A stretch of 64,000 nucleotides of DNA from Isoetes taiwanensis (lineage: Eukaryota > Streptophyta > Lycopodiopsida > Isoetales > Isoetaceae): positions 5,264,653 through 5,328,652 of the forward strand of contig JAJEKV010000061.1 in the NCBI GenBank assembly GCA_021234155.1. The letters run 5' to 3'. The notes beneath the pieces are model-generated. The model saw only the letters and a program-made list of their open reading frames with translations. It made no database searches and was not told where the DNA came from. The position numbers and the translations under genes were made by a program. Positions 10,091 to 22,275 of the stretch are shown here, in pieces. The stretch's first letter is position 1. Each line of letters starts with the position of its first letter.

Positions 10091-11650
10091 TTGAGCCCAT
10101 TAGATTTATTATTTTTTGCATTTACGGCTTACAAAATTCTAAAAACTCAAGAAAATTACCCTTTTCAATTCGTTTCCTATTGATTTGCAATATGCCAGAT
10201 TTCCCGATTTTGAATGCAGCTATGCCAGATTTTTCTTGAATCAGGGAAGCGGCAAAAGCAGAGAAGGAGCATAAACATAAGCTTAGTTCTTTCTATATGC
10301 TATATTTATTTTACAGAATGTTGTCGACATATGGATCTCTTATTTTACTTTGGTTTTCCTTGACGAACTAGGACAACTCGGCGCCGAGTTTTTGAAGGAC
10401 ATATCATCCGGCATACATAGGTTCTTGCTGAGTAAATCTTATATCTAAGAAATGGATTGCTTATAGGCATTTGTTATGAGCAAACTGCAGAAGGTTGAAA
10501 AGCCCGAAATAGACAAAATGGAAGTAGATCTTAGAGACAAGAGACAGAGATGTCCATCTTATTTTATCCAGCTCTGACGTACGATTCTGCGAAATGAATG
10601 TGGCTCTGAAATCTGTAGTACAATTTAATGTATGTTGCCAATTTTCATTAGCCTGAACCAGAAGTTTTTGAATTGCAGCAGTTAAACAAAAGTTTACATC
10701 CCATCTTTGTTTTGAAGTCTAAGAAATGATGCTTTTCTTGCAATCCAGACAATTGATCCTTCCTTCTGTCCCGGGGGATTCAGTATTCTTTGCAGTACAG
10801 GACATGTGCATGCAAGAAAGGGGGGTTTTTTTTACCATTCAGTATTTGTATACTTACCATTAGGGGGTTTTTTTGCCATTATCTGGGGCAAAATATATAC
10901 TTTAGGGGTTAAATTAGCTTCCACAGATCAGTATACTAGGGATGTTTTTGGGCACACTTCGAACGCAGATGTCCATACCCTTTTATTACTAAGTGCATCC
11001 CCCGGGCCTTCTGTGCTTTGTATACAAGTAATAATTGTAGATTATATGGCATCCTACCTTCCTGCTTATGTGCTTCCTCATTCCTTCTTTAGAAAAGAAT
11101 GGAAAATTCTTCAAACTCTACTGCAGATGGTTCTAAAAACAATATGATCCTCAACCCAAACATAAATGTCGGTTCTCAAGAATGGAGTCTGTCATGGTCG
11201 AGCTTGCTTTTTGTGACCCAATCTAATGGTATAAAGAGCCTTGAGGGCCCTAAGAAATTATATGGGATTATTTCAAATCAGGCACAGCTATGGCAAGGGA
11301 TCGAGCAGGATATAACATCAAACTTCAACATCAACAATGTTGCAGTTGTTGTGGAAGGATCTTCTCTAGAAAAAGATGTTATTGCAACTCTTAAACTCAA
11401 AATCTGGACATAGTACAAAATATGATGAAATTGGTAGGTATGTATCTAATATTCATGTTATTCCAAGCTTAAGAAAGTAAAAAAGATTTGGTTTTATAAT
11501 TGTAGGGTGTCAAACTTATTTTCACATCATATATTGTAGGACAAAGGTTTTAGATAGCATTGAGCAAAGATTGAAGGAGTTTTATAAGTAATCGTATTAA
11601 CATGTATTAATTTTGCTCATTTATGCTGTATTTTTTAAATTCCCTTTTTT
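10091..11650 (+). other. No gene assigned; two exon-like reading stretches
   Basis: After an AG at about 10315, a plus-strand stretch reads openly (LDELGQLGAEFLKDISSGIH, ending at a TAA near 10449). A second reads FVMSKLQKVEKPEIDKMEVD at about 10468-10567. A third open stretch of 104 codons lies at 11099-11413. I recognise no family. They could be exons of a decayed gene or chance frames. Confidence 0.3.
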
Positions 11651-11659
11651 GTAATTTAA

Positions 11660-12085
11660 GACACGTCATTGAACGATGTCACCTACATAGCATGCCATGC
11701 TCCCTGCCACGCATCACTGCCACTAGGCATTGCGTGACGCAACGTCGTTTAATGACGCCGCCTAAGTGGCACGCCACGTGTCTCTGTCATGTGTCTCTGC
11801 CATGCGTCACTTCCACTAGGCATTACATGGCATGCGCGTACACAATATTATTTAACGACGTCGCCCATGTGGCAAGCCACGCATCTCTGCTACGTAATTG
11901 ATGTCGTTAAATGACTTTGACAACGTGGCGCCGCACTGGCATCGATGGATTCCGGCCGCACTGACATACCCGTTGCCACGTGTATGTAAGTCGTTTAACG
12001 ACGAGTGTTTAAGGGTTGCGATTGCAACGAGTATATCGACGTCTAGGCGATGTTTAAAGACATCGAGATGTCGAATAGATGTCAT
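11660..12085. repeat. CpG-rich degenerate repeat array built on a palindromic GTCGTTWAAYGAC-like motif
   Basis: A block richer in CG than its AT-rich surroundings. The motif occurs near 11664, 11742, 11849, 11903, 11989 and 12075 in both orientations, interspersed with GCCACG/CACGTG-type words and two CACTAGGCATT copies (about 11712 and 11815). No coding frame is convincing. Confidence 0.55.
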
Positions 12086-12086
12086 T

Positions 12087-12553
12087 TAACAGTTTGTGTG
12101 CCAACAACAAGACAAGGTTATCCACATTAGGTTAGGCTCTATTCAAATATGTCTCTCGACAACTTCCTCCATTTCACAATTGAATCCAAGTTACCCAAAT
12201 GGTGCATGGGATCAGGAAAGTCCTTATGTGAATTAAATTCTCATAAGTGTGTTTATAATGTCTCGCAATTGTACAATTAGTATGATTTTGGTTGTAAGAA
12301 AGATTTTTCTCCAACATTTTACTGATATCACCTGTCTCATATCATACATAAAGTTTGTACCGCTTCCGAAATAACTCCTTTTACTTTTCTCCCTATCTAT
12401 CTCTATGTTCTCTCTATATCCCAAATATGCACAACCGCATCCATTTTATGCTCCATTCCAATATCATATCCTATTCTATTACTGCATGCATGTTCTTCTC
12501 TAGTTTAATTATGGCTCATGCCCTTTGTTTTCCTTCTTCTTCATAGTACATGC
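12087..12553. repeat. Direct repeat A (about 467 bp), partner at 13397-13766
   Basis: Starts TTAACAGTTTGTGTGCC and ends TAGTACATGC. Long blocks match 13397-13766 (GACAAGGTTATCCACATTAG; CTTCCTCCATTTCACAATTG; ATCTATCTCTATGTTCTCT), with an insertion of about 70 bp here. Because of its TG start and CA near the end it could be a terminal repeat of a small LTR element, but no primer-binding site was recognised next to it. Confidence 0.7.
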
Positions 12554-13396
12554 TATATGCTAGCTTTGGGATCTTTGGTTTCTATAGATACTGGATTTAC
12601 TAATAAAGGCAACTACTTGCGAAGTATTTGTTATGGGAGGGCAAGTACGGTTATAATGGCAATTATGAATTGTGACGTTGAGCATAAGTTCTTTTCCCGA
12701 TTTATCCTTTAGCCATCATTATTCTACATGACAGAGAGCCACAAAAACATCAAACTATAGCTAAAATATGGTATTTTTGCATTATTAATAAAGTGAAATT
12801 TGTAGATCCTTAAAAAACCTTTGCCAGGGTTAAAGCAAAGAGATTATTCCGTGGTGACACTCTCATCCTTAATAGGCTTTTGCAAACAGAGTTGAGGAGG
12901 TGCCTCATTGAAGCTACAGTAGAGAATATTTTAGAGTTATAGTATTGTACCGAGAAGCCTAGTCTATGTATCTACAAATACGCTCAATTTTGAGCAAAAG
13001 AACCCTTGCCTGAAGCTTCATAAAGTTTCTGACCTCTACAGATGTGAATACAACAAGGTTTTGAGGAAATGATAGGAGAAAATAGAGTCAGAATATTGAT
13101 ATCTATCCTTGAGGTCAAAATGAATGAAAGAAAAAGAATGGAAGCCAAGTAGATAGTTAAACGCGGGGCCGGGGGGGAGGGGGGGAGAGGTGAATATCGT
13201 TTGGGCATCATGCCGGAAAGATTATTCTCATGTGTGAAGTAAGTTGGAATTGTTGAATGCTAGCTGGGGATATAACAACAAGCAGACCTCTGGATTCAGG
13301 AATTGTTTATGTTAATTTCACTTCAATTTACTATAAAGATATAGACCTCATACTACGGTTTTGTCACTAACATTTTCTCTAAACTTTAGACTATTG

Positions 13397-13766
13397 TAAC
13401 AATTTGTGTGCCACCAACAAGACAAGGTTATCCACATTAGATTAGGTTCTAATCAAATATGCCTCTCCATAACTTCCTCCATTTCACAATTGAATCCATG
13501 TTACCTAAATGGTACATGGGGTCAAGAAAATTTTGATGTGAATTAAATTCTCATGTGTGTGTTTATAATGTCTCGGAAGTGTGTGGTTAGTATAATTTTG
13601 GTGGTAGCAATTTTTACCTTTTTCTATATCTATCTCTATGTTCTCTTTGTATCCCAGATACATGCACAACTGCATCCATTCATGCTCCATTTGCACATTA
13701 TATCAATGTTATTCACTAGTTTATGGCTCATGCCCCTTTTTTCTTCTTCTTCTACATAGTGCATGC
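13397..13766. repeat. Direct repeat B (about 370 bp), partner of 12087-12553
   Basis: Same order of blocks as copy A, shorter through internal deletion, ending TAGTGCATGC. The 843-bp interval 12554-13396 has no long open frame and includes a purine/G-rich run at about 13166-13192. Confidence 0.7.
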
Positions 13767-14608
13767 CTCAACGGCCCCCCAATACCCCTCCTCTCCCCCC
13801 AGTGAATGTTACCCACATATTGGAGCATAATCAATTGTCTCTTCACAAATAGATGTAGTTGCTTTCTTCTGATCTATTTCTTAGTTGTAGTTGCTTACTT
13901 CTGTTCTAAATTTTCGTAGCCCTATGCAGTGTATCAATAGATCATTTATATTTATTATATTTTCCAATTTATGGGCTTCTTTTTCGACTTGGCTTATTTA
14001 AGTGATAGGAACTTCTGTCAGCTCTTACCGTTATGCACAGCTCTTACCATTATGCACAACGAAGTACAAATTTTAAATATGAAATTACTGCTATCAACTT
14101 ATTCAAAATTTTGGCACGTCATCTAATACATTCTATTGCAACCTTACTGATCAACTATATATCTTTCCACAAATCATATAGGTCCTTATCCTCACGGGCA
14201 ACCCTGTGTGTCAGCACGGCAGCACCTTGTTTCATTTTTCTTTTTTCACTAGGTTGGAAGTTTGAAGCCTATGCATCCCCGCATCCCCACTGGCATCTTT
14301 TCAAATATCCAAAATACGTTTTTAACAGTTTAGTCTCTGCATCAGATAGTATCCCTGCACCGTATCTCTCAGATGCTCTAGAATTCGAAGGCAGAGGAAA
14401 CTTGCCTACTTTAATGCATGGCAATTTCCATGCAGATATCCTTTATTGATTTAGTGAAATACAGTTCCACAACAATTATTACATCAGAGACTGTTTTTAG
14501 ACCTATCCACCTTCCCAGATACCATTTTTACAAAAATACAATGGTACTGCAAAGTAGGCATTAATGGATAAGGCCAAGGAATCATACAAGAGAAGCTAAT
14601 GTATGGTT
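13767..14608. other. Intergenic, downstream of the carrier gene
   Basis: No supported gene. The 138-codon plus-strand frame at 14033-14449 has no recognisable domain and lies beyond the 3' end of the minus-strand carrier gene, whose 3' UTR probably occupies the right part. Confidence 0.45.
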
Positions 14609-17559
14609 TTAATCTGAGATACGAATCTCAACACCTAGCAAATCTTTCATAACCTCGTAAGTTACAAATGCAAGAGCAATAGATGGCACAACCTGCAGAC
14701 CATAAAATATCATTAATCAGATGCTCACATATTTCTCAGAGTGAAAGTTTCATACCTTGACTGAATTTGGAACCAGTCCCTTGTATAAGGCCCCAAAACC
14801 CTCATTTTTAACCAGATGTTTAAATGTGGCTACCATCCCAGGACACTGCACTGAAGTGTTCATCTTCCCATCAACAACAGGGGATGCATCCTTCCAGCCA
14901 ACCATTTGCATTCTCCGCCTACACACATCTAGCGGATAAGCAACAGTTTGGCCAATTGTGCCAGCAACAGCACCACATCCCAGCTTTGTAAGTACACCAA
15001 GATCAGATTCTTCAATGACACCAAGGTGTTGTTTCTTGACAATCCAATCCTTTAGTGACTCGTAAACAGCAAAATTCAGTCCTACATAAGGAACCTGTGT
15101 AATTGAATTGTAACATTAGGTGAGAAAAGAGAACAAAAAACTCTTAAACTGTGTAGAAGAAACTTAACCTTCCGATCGTACCATAAAGTAGAGAGAGAAG
15201 TTAAGAGATGTCAGCCTAAAAGTTATCACTGGAGAAGAAACAGCTTGAAACTACCTTTCAATAACCCAGAGTACCAGTGGCTCTTCGGATAATATGCATT
15301 AAAGCCAAATATATGGTCATGAAACAAAGTTCATTCCACGAGGCCACATATCCTAACATGATGCAAATAGTAACACAATGACCCATATGCCACATACAAA
15401 ATAGCCTTTACAAGAAGAAAGCAAAACTGGTCTATAACAACTTGGATTTAAGAAGGCCTCTGCTGCCCAGTGTATTTAAACTGTACTTCAAATTTCCATT
15501 GCTCTTCGATAAAGCTGTTCCAAACCTTGGCATATAAAAAGACTCGGGAAATTCTCACTGTAGATAGTGGGCTAATCCACTTTTCCACTATCCTCAAAGA
15601 GAAGACTCACCTTGGGCGTTAAGAAAGAGAGTGAATACCGAATGATAATAGTTTGACAATGTACTAAGACCATTTCTATGGTGTAAATAAACGACATTTC
15701 ATTACCCTAAGCCTTTCAGTGTTTAGAAAGAAAATGCATACCAAGTGATAATAATTTGACAGTGTACTAAAACCATTTCTATGGTGTAAATAAACGACAT
15801 TTCATTATCTTAATAGTTTGGTACTTACACATCTCTGAATCTCATAGTCTGAAGCAGATGAAATTGCATACTTGTAAATGACCCAAACAGAATCTATTTT
15901 TCACTTATCAAGTAAAGAATCAGCTTATATTACTAATCTTATGTCATAAGTGTTCAGATTTTATCTAAATGTTAACTAAACAAACGAATAGACGAAATCA
16001 GATTGAAGCTGAGCCAGAATTATAAAGCCTTATCAAGATATAGAAAAAGACAAAATAAACTATGGCTTATTAACTTGCATATTGATATTCTTCTAACTAT
16101 AAAGAACTAACATACCACTCCAATGACTGAAGGAAGCCAACCCTTATAGAGAGCACGGTAACCCTCTTCTCTAGTTATAGTTGACACCGCATGAAACATT
16201 CCACGGTAACAATTTGGAGAATCAGGCGTCTGCATTCCCAGTAGGAGTATCAGTTTGAGATAGTCAACTCATGCAAAGGATGTTGTCATCCAATTGACCT
16301 GAACAGTAAGCCTTCCGCGGATCATGTCCATTGGGTATGTCGCAGACATTGCAATAATTCCAGCACAAGCACCCGCCCCAAGCCGCAAAATGGGTGTTAA
16401 CTCTGCATCTTCTGCAAAGAACAAACACACACATTACAGATGACATATACAAAGAAATAATAAATGCTCCAATACTTACTGCAACCTGTTTGCTCTCGGT
16501 ACAACCATAAAATCCCCCTAAGAATGCAACGGACCCAAAATTTAGATTAAGAGTGTTCTAAAATTGCACAGCCATAAAAAACACTAATAACCTTGAAGCC
16601 TGTTCGTAGCTAAAAAATTTCACAGCTGAATTGGGTATTATACGAGCACAGTTCGTCCCATTGCCTTTAAAATATCCTCGAATACCTTCAGTTTTCCAAA
16701 TGTATTTTAAGCCTTGAACTGTTCCTTTATACTTCACGTTCTGAGAATTTTGAACCTACAGCAAATATATGAAAATGTTAACTTGTTTAAAGGAAAATCC
16801 TATCATATCCGCCGCAACTGGTCAAAAAAACTAAGTGTATGCTGTTTTAATTCAAGGCTTAAAACTTCACTAAATTGATCTCAACAATCAAGCTACAATT
16901 AAAGATAATGTAATCCTTAAAGTCTGCTAATCTTGTTTCGCGATGGACAAGGTTGCCCATATTTGTGGATTAAGCATAAAAGTCAGTGCCCTTTGCAGAT
17001 TAGTCCCAAAAAGGATCTAACTAACTTCTTGGGGGTAAATTAATAATACCTGAAGAAGAATCTTTAAACGCTCCAATGGTGCAACAGCTGTTCGAGACCT
17101 AAAAGTAAACCATCTTAAAGAATGAGCTTGTAGGAAAGAAACCGGATGCAGTCCTGGTGCATAATTATACATTTAACACTTCATATCAATGCCCGGGAAT
17201 TGCCATATTGCGAAGAATTATCTCAGCAATCTTTCTTGCAAACGAAAGAATTCTGCTACTAAATGCCGGAGTAGAAAAACAGAAGGAAATATGACTTACA
17301 CTCCTCCCGCAACACCTCCTGCAATAAGCGACTTCGTAATACTCAAAAGGGCACTGCTGGGAGTTTTCACCTCAACACTAGCCAGTTTCGCGTCTTCAAC
17401 AAGGGAAGCGATGGTAGCAGTGGAGTCGTTTGCCTGTACATACAATGAAGGGGGCTCACAATAAGCAGCATTTCCGTTACAATTTATCACAGGATTGCCT
17501 TCCTCATGAACTCTCCATTGTTCAGGTAACGAAGTAGAACTCTTGCTTGCCGCAACCAT
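14609..17559 (-). CDS. ADNT1: Mitochondrial adenine nucleotide transporter ADNT1-like (mitochondrial carrier family), 8 exons
   Basis: Exons (minus strand): 17559-17300, 17098-17050, 16755-16592, 16517-16480, 16411-16299, 16229-16116, 15094-14756, 14692-14609. All introns are GT-AG (63 to 1021 bp) and phases agree, giving 386 residues. Three carrier repeats carry the signature Pro-x-Asp/Glu-x-x-Lys/Arg: PLERLK (residues 94-99), PMDMIR (197-202), PLDVCR (300-305). Landmarks such as KGNGTNCARI, PNSAVKFFSYEQAS, MSATYPMDM and the C-terminus GVEIRISD match plant ADNT1, an inner-membrane carrier that exchanges AMP/ADP/ATP to charge the mitochondrial matrix. The first about 70 residues are a divergent N-terminal extension. 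The start is the first ATG of exon 1. Intron 6 contains a 103-bp-period duplication. The frame is intact, so probably functional. Confidence 0.95.
15621..15807. repeat. Tandem duplication inside carrier intron 6 (period 103 bp)
   Basis: Two copies of about 84 bp sharing TTCTATGGTGTAAATAAACG (about 15674 and 15777). It lies in the 1021-bp intron between exons 6 and 7 and does not touch the splice sites. Confidence 0.8.
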
Positions 17560-17800
17560 TTATTAGATCTTTTTGAACGCCAAGGATCGGGTTAAAACGG
17601 ATCAACTTCAAGATTGATCATAAGTGATTGCCATATCTGTGCAGAACTGAAATTAACATTTCTGAATCGGTCGCCGGAAGGAGCCTGATCGATTCGAAGA
17701 GGGGGCCGGCTCCGACCTTTGCGTGCGAAGGTTTGGGGTTTTAGGGTTAGGTTAAAAGTGCACATTATGGCATGAAAATGCGGACTGGATAAGAATATAT

Positions 17801-17809
17801 ATTTTTATA
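17801..17809 (-). promoter_or_regulatory. Candidate TATA box of the carrier gene
   Basis: TATAAAAAT on the minus strand about 240 bp upstream of the carrier ATG. An AACCCTAA telo-box-like word lies near 17740-17750, between it and the ATG; such words are common near plant housekeeping promoters. Position is plausible; no transcript evidence. Confidence 0.4.
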
Positions 17810-17829
17810 GACATGTCAGCAATTAATGT

Positions 17830-18215
17830 ATGTATTATTTGGCAGCATCTGGGCCCTTTAAAAAACATGTGCCCGGAGTTTTTGTGCTATCGTGTCTCCA
17901 TCCCTGCCATTCAAGACCCGTATTTTGCTTAAGCTTGTCGGAGCTGCCCAAAGTATATTGTCTGCTTTTTGTTTATAATACCGCATATTGTACAGAATGA
18001 AACTAATGTGGCATCATAAGTGAGGTTCTTGTTCCGGAAATTTTTTACTAACTAAAGGAAAACTTCCTATGTTTTTTTGCCTCCTCGAAGGACATCACAC
18101 CTTGGAGCTTGTTGAAGTGACTGAAAATGAGAATGACCAGCATGTTGAAGGTGATAGCATAGACCTGAAGATGGAACTTGATTTTGGATTACTAAGTTTC
18201 ATGTAAACTTGTTGC
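17830..18215. other. Intergenic, nothing recognised
   Basis: Upstream of the carrier gene and left of the first retroposon tail; no open frame of note. Confidence 0.4.
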
Positions 18216-18302
18216 TTTTTTTTTTTTTGAAGAACTGTATCATCAATATATTAAAAGAATGGTAATGTTACAAAGCAAGTGAGGAGGAAGGAGAACTGCC
18301 CC
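18216..18302 (-). mobile_element. Retroposon 3' end with poly(A) (poly-T on plus strand)
   Basis: A 13-nt T run (18216-18228) followed by GAAGAACTGTATCATC looks like the complement of a poly-adenylated LINE 3' end. It abuts a separate (AAAG)7 tract, so it may be an older truncated copy into which the next element inserted. Confidence 0.45.
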
Positions 18303-18330
18303 AAAGAAAGAAAGAAAGAAAGAAAGAAAG
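18303..18330. repeat. (AAAG)7 microsatellite, probable retroposon tail
   Basis: Seven perfect AAAG units. On the minus strand it is (CTTT)7 directly after the 3' end of the non-LTR element at 18332-20940, a position where simple-sequence tails are known for some LINE clades. Confidence 0.8.
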
Positions 18331-18331
18331 A

Positions 18332-20940
18332 TTTATTAACGTCTACGTAAGACCCGAAGGGTCTATGAGACCATAACATACACAGAATTCAAGTCCTCCA
18401 GGAGGAAAACCCTCCTGTTATCTAAAGTATGGAAACAAAAATATTAAGTTTAACAATTGAAAATCAAAGAATCTGTTCAGATAGGGTTTGATGGAGAGAG
18501 CCCATTCGTTCTGTGGATCGCCAAAAGTACTTCATAATACCCCTTCTTGGCTTTGCTTTGATGCTTCTTTGCTGGCCTCTTACGGAAAGACTTTTTATGT
18601 TTCATGGTCAGCGTCGTTGTATCTTCTTAGAGCGATTGCCAAAGTTACCCCTTTAGGGTCGGGATACTTCCTCTTACGTGGTGAGTCTACTAACATCTTA
18701 TCATCGTTTGTCTCGGATGAAAAGAAATTAGTTATTTCTGTTTGCTTCAGCCCATTGGATTCTTTTGTTTGAGAATATTTCTCCTTTCTAGAGATAGTTC
18801 ATATACAAAGTGAGATACACATTTACGATCGTAATATTCTACCGGTGTTTGCTTAGAGATGTGGGGTCTCTAAAAAGACAATGATATCTGTCTCTAATAA
18901 TGTAGGTTGGGCGGTAAAAATAAAAATGTTCTTCGACTAGACCATGTTTAGATCGCACATTGGGCACTTCCCCTCCTCGACTAATCTTTTTAAGCCCTAC
19001 CAACCTCAATCTCCAAGCGGTGAGATGACACTCTAAAACTGCCCCATAGAGTATCTCACTTTGTTCGTGAATCCATATCTAAATATCCGGCCTTATAATG
19101 AACCCATCCATTGATATATTTTAGGAAGTTATCCTTATAGAATTTCTTTTTAGCGAAGCAGCTCTTTGATGGGATTCACCCATGTATTTGAAACATAAAG
19201 ATACTCCAAGTCATGGCGTATAAGGTAAGACTTCTTCTTTGAGTAAAATTCAGATTGTCATCCATTATCTTGTAGTGAAAAGGTGGGATATTTCCCATAG
19301 AGAAACCCATCTCCTCAAACAATTTAGATGTCCTTGAGAACCAACAGCTTACCTTGGTCTCGCCAATGTTTTAGAGCGACACATATGCCCGCCGGGGAAG
19401 CCTTTTTGACCTTCTTGTGATTTGTCCAAGGCACGGTGTAACTTATGTAAGTAAGTCAAAGCATTTGAAAGGCAATTTCGATCTTCGAGAGGTTTCGCAT
19501 TAAATTCAGCAAGCATTATATCATGGGGTACCGAATGTTTGCTTCTAATCATTCTAGAAAGAAGAGAAATTTGGAGCCTCTCTAGTTGACCCCAATCCAT
19601 CGGCTCGTGGGTCAACTCCAGATATTTGTGCACCATATAAAGTCACATCGGCTTCACCAACGTGTCAAACAGGAAGAGCTTTGTATGAATATCTTGGAAA
19701 TGGAGTTGGTAGCACTTGTTTTTCTAGCTGTACAAGAGAAGCATATCCTTTTGCAATCCTTGCCCCCCGACCTCCCTCAATGAATAGGGGCCATAAACTC
19801 TACACCCAAGTAGGTGTATGTAGAAACAATTTCTACAAAGTTGTCCTTGGAAAGTAAAAGAGTTATTTTTTCAATTTTTCCAAGAGGTATTAAATACCAT
19901 CACTTTGGTCTTTTTCTGACTCTCTATCTTTGCAAAAGGCTTCTAGGGCAGCCAAATGTTTTTGAGCCCTTGAGGAGATGGTGAGATTAGAACCACATCA
20001 TCCTCAAGATAGAGCAAAATGGAAATGCATTCTGAGCGAGGATGGAGCCTTCTCCCTAAAAGACCTGAACAAAGCTTTTAAGCTCATCAATGTAAAGTCC
20101 AAATAGAGTAGGAGAGAGGGGGCACCCTTGTTTAACCCCAATTGTCTTGAAAACCTCCTCTGGCCCATCTATTTTCACTCGCCTATTACATTCTCGTATA
20201 ATGTCAACACCGCCGGTCAGCTCGAGAAAGCCCCAAACGTTTTGAGCCTCAAAATAACTTTGTTCCGAGGAATGTATCAAAACTTTTCAAAAATCAACAA
20301 AACAACAATAAACTTTACTTTTCCTTGCCTTTGCTTCCTCAATGATTGCCCTTAAAGAAAAAAAATATGATCAATTGTGGAAAAGTTTTTCCCCGAAACC
20401 ACTTGTCCCTTGGCTCTAAGGTCGATTTTTACGCAAAATCACTAAGGACCATTTCAATCGGGATCCATACAGGTTTGCCATCACATGCCCAATCATAATT
20501 AGGCGATAATTAGTAGGATTCATAGAATCACCCGCCTTATGGATAGGCTTTATAACATTATTTGACCAAACCAGCGGAAAACCAATGCAAATAGCTTCAT
20601 TAAATAAATCTGCAATCACTGGTGCCAATGTCTTAGCCCATGTATAATCATTTCAGCTTGTAATTCTTCCCAATCTTTTGCTTTCCCTGTGTTTAGCTTT
20701 TGTATGGCCCTTTCAATGAGAGAGACCATAAAAAAGGTAGAAGTTTGAGGCCTTGGATCTAGCTCATCCTGAGAAAACTGTTGGTTCTTAACATCTAAGA
20801 GAGAGTTTGCATATGCTGACCATACCCCTAAATCTTTTAAAGGACAATCTGATTTTCTAGCTGCCAATTTCCACCAAAACTGCCCAGAAGCATTACTATA
20901 AACAAACTCACAAAAAAACTGCAACTCTACTGCTGTACAA
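18332..20940 (-). pseudogene. Non-LTR retrotransposon ORF, second family (not the L1-like family next door), heavily decayed
   Basis: Reading leftward: a linker (FWWKLAARKSDCPL, DLGVWSAYANSLL), an RT finger (AIQKLNTGKAKDWEELQAEM, then FNEAICIGFPLVWSNNVIKP, IHKAGDSMNPTNYRLIMIGH), the RT palm (GVKQGCPLSPTLFGLYIDEL at about 20130), a disrupted active site reading LEDDVVLISPSPQGL near 20000 where YADD is expected, KTKVMVFN, then STYTYLGV, SKGYASLVQLEKQ-like text, ERLQISLLSRMIR, and a terminal Cys/His region (CPMCD, FLFHCP-like). Dispersed stops and frameshifts occur throughout. The wording of the RT blocks differs clearly from the L1-like RTs in this window, so it is a separate clade that I cannot name with confidence. 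Confidence 0.75.
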
Positions 20941-20948
20941 ACTGACCA

Positions 20949-22275
20949 TCACCATCCACAACACCCAAGAAGTCCCGCCAAATGGCAAACTTCCGCTCTA
21001 CTAATCCTGGGAACACCAGAAAGCTTTAAAATAGCTTGTACCTGTGTCGAGGAATCAAAGAGGCTGCAGGCTGCTGAATCCCCTGAAAGATCCACAACCG
21101 CTGCCGCTTCCGAATCAGCCACACCAACCAAGCCACGCACAGATGCAAGGCTTGCTGCCACAAGAGCGGCCAAGCACCGGGATACACATGAAGCGAAATG
21201 GCGGCTAGTCAATCTCACCAAACAGCCCCTAACCCAATCCCGAGGCAGCCCAAGTAGTGAGGGGCATAAACCGCATAATGCTCCACGGTCTCTCACGATG
21301 AAGGCCACAACAAGGGGCGTAGAGGGCTCACACCCGCCTAAACCGGACTCACAAGGGCATTCACCCCGATACAAATGCGGTGCACTACACCGCCACGAAG
21401 CACCCTAACCTTCGGTGGGGAAGTGAGCTCCATGTCCACGCCCAAAACCGAAGCCATCGAGAACCCGAAGCCGCAGAGACCACTTGCTCAAGGGGCGGTG
21501 TATCATGAATAGCGAGCACCCTGTAACAAGACCACACAAAACAAGAAGACACAACATCCGGATGAACCTTCCAAACCTGCCGCCACCACATCATCCCGAG
21601 GGACTATAGGTATGTGTAGCGGAATACTCCCCGCCACTTGTTCCCGTGATAGCTCCTCACCACGCCCGGGCAAAAGCGAAGCTCGAAAGAACTCCCACGG
21701 CTAAGCTAGGTGACCACCCCAATACCAATCCTCCAAGGTGAGCATAGCAGCTCGCCTCCAACGGGCTCAAGGTCCGAGTATGCACGGTGGCGACCAAAGG
21801 GCAAGTCTTGGGGTAGAGGAACCCACAAGAAAGGAGAAGAGTGGTGATAAACCGAGGCATAATCTAGCCGGAAGAGCACACGCACATGATCCCAAGCCCG
21901 CAACACCCCCGTGAAAAAGGGGATGCATGTGGGAAAGGCCGAGACCATACAACGATTGCCGGGGCAATTCCACATGCAATGACGGCTTCCCAAATGCCAC
22001 ACAAATGCGAAGAGATCGCAACAACAAATACCGCACTAGGAGAAGATGCTCCATCTGCAGAATGCTCCAAATGAACTTGGAGACCAACACCTTACTATGC
22101 AAGGCCAAATCCGAATGGTCAAGCCCCCATCCTCCCGGGCGAGACACTTCCACCAAGCCACTTTAACAACCGCCCCTTCATCATCCCCGCCCCACACAAA
22201 ATTTGAACAATCTTATCCAAAGCCTGTATCTTACCCTCGGAGCTAACATCGCAGATCTTTGTATACACATGAGTG
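20949..22275 (-). pseudogene. LINE C-terminal region, multiple frameshifts
   Basis: Downstream of RT the minus strand is GC-rich and reads in pieces: GGWGLDHSDLALHSKVLVSK (about 22130), AWDHVRVLFRLDYASVYHHS and FLWVPLPQDLPFG (about 21890-21790), then WWRQVWKVHPDVV (about 21590). The first resembles the conserved post-RT block 'GGLG..D......AL..KW.W' of LINEs. The last 500 bp cannot be aligned by eye to a known motif but keep the same base composition. Confidence 0.6.

Noticed and set aside
14033-14449. 138-codon plus-strand frame
   Set aside because: No recognisable domain, composition like the surrounding AT-rich DNA, and no splice or start signals that set it apart.
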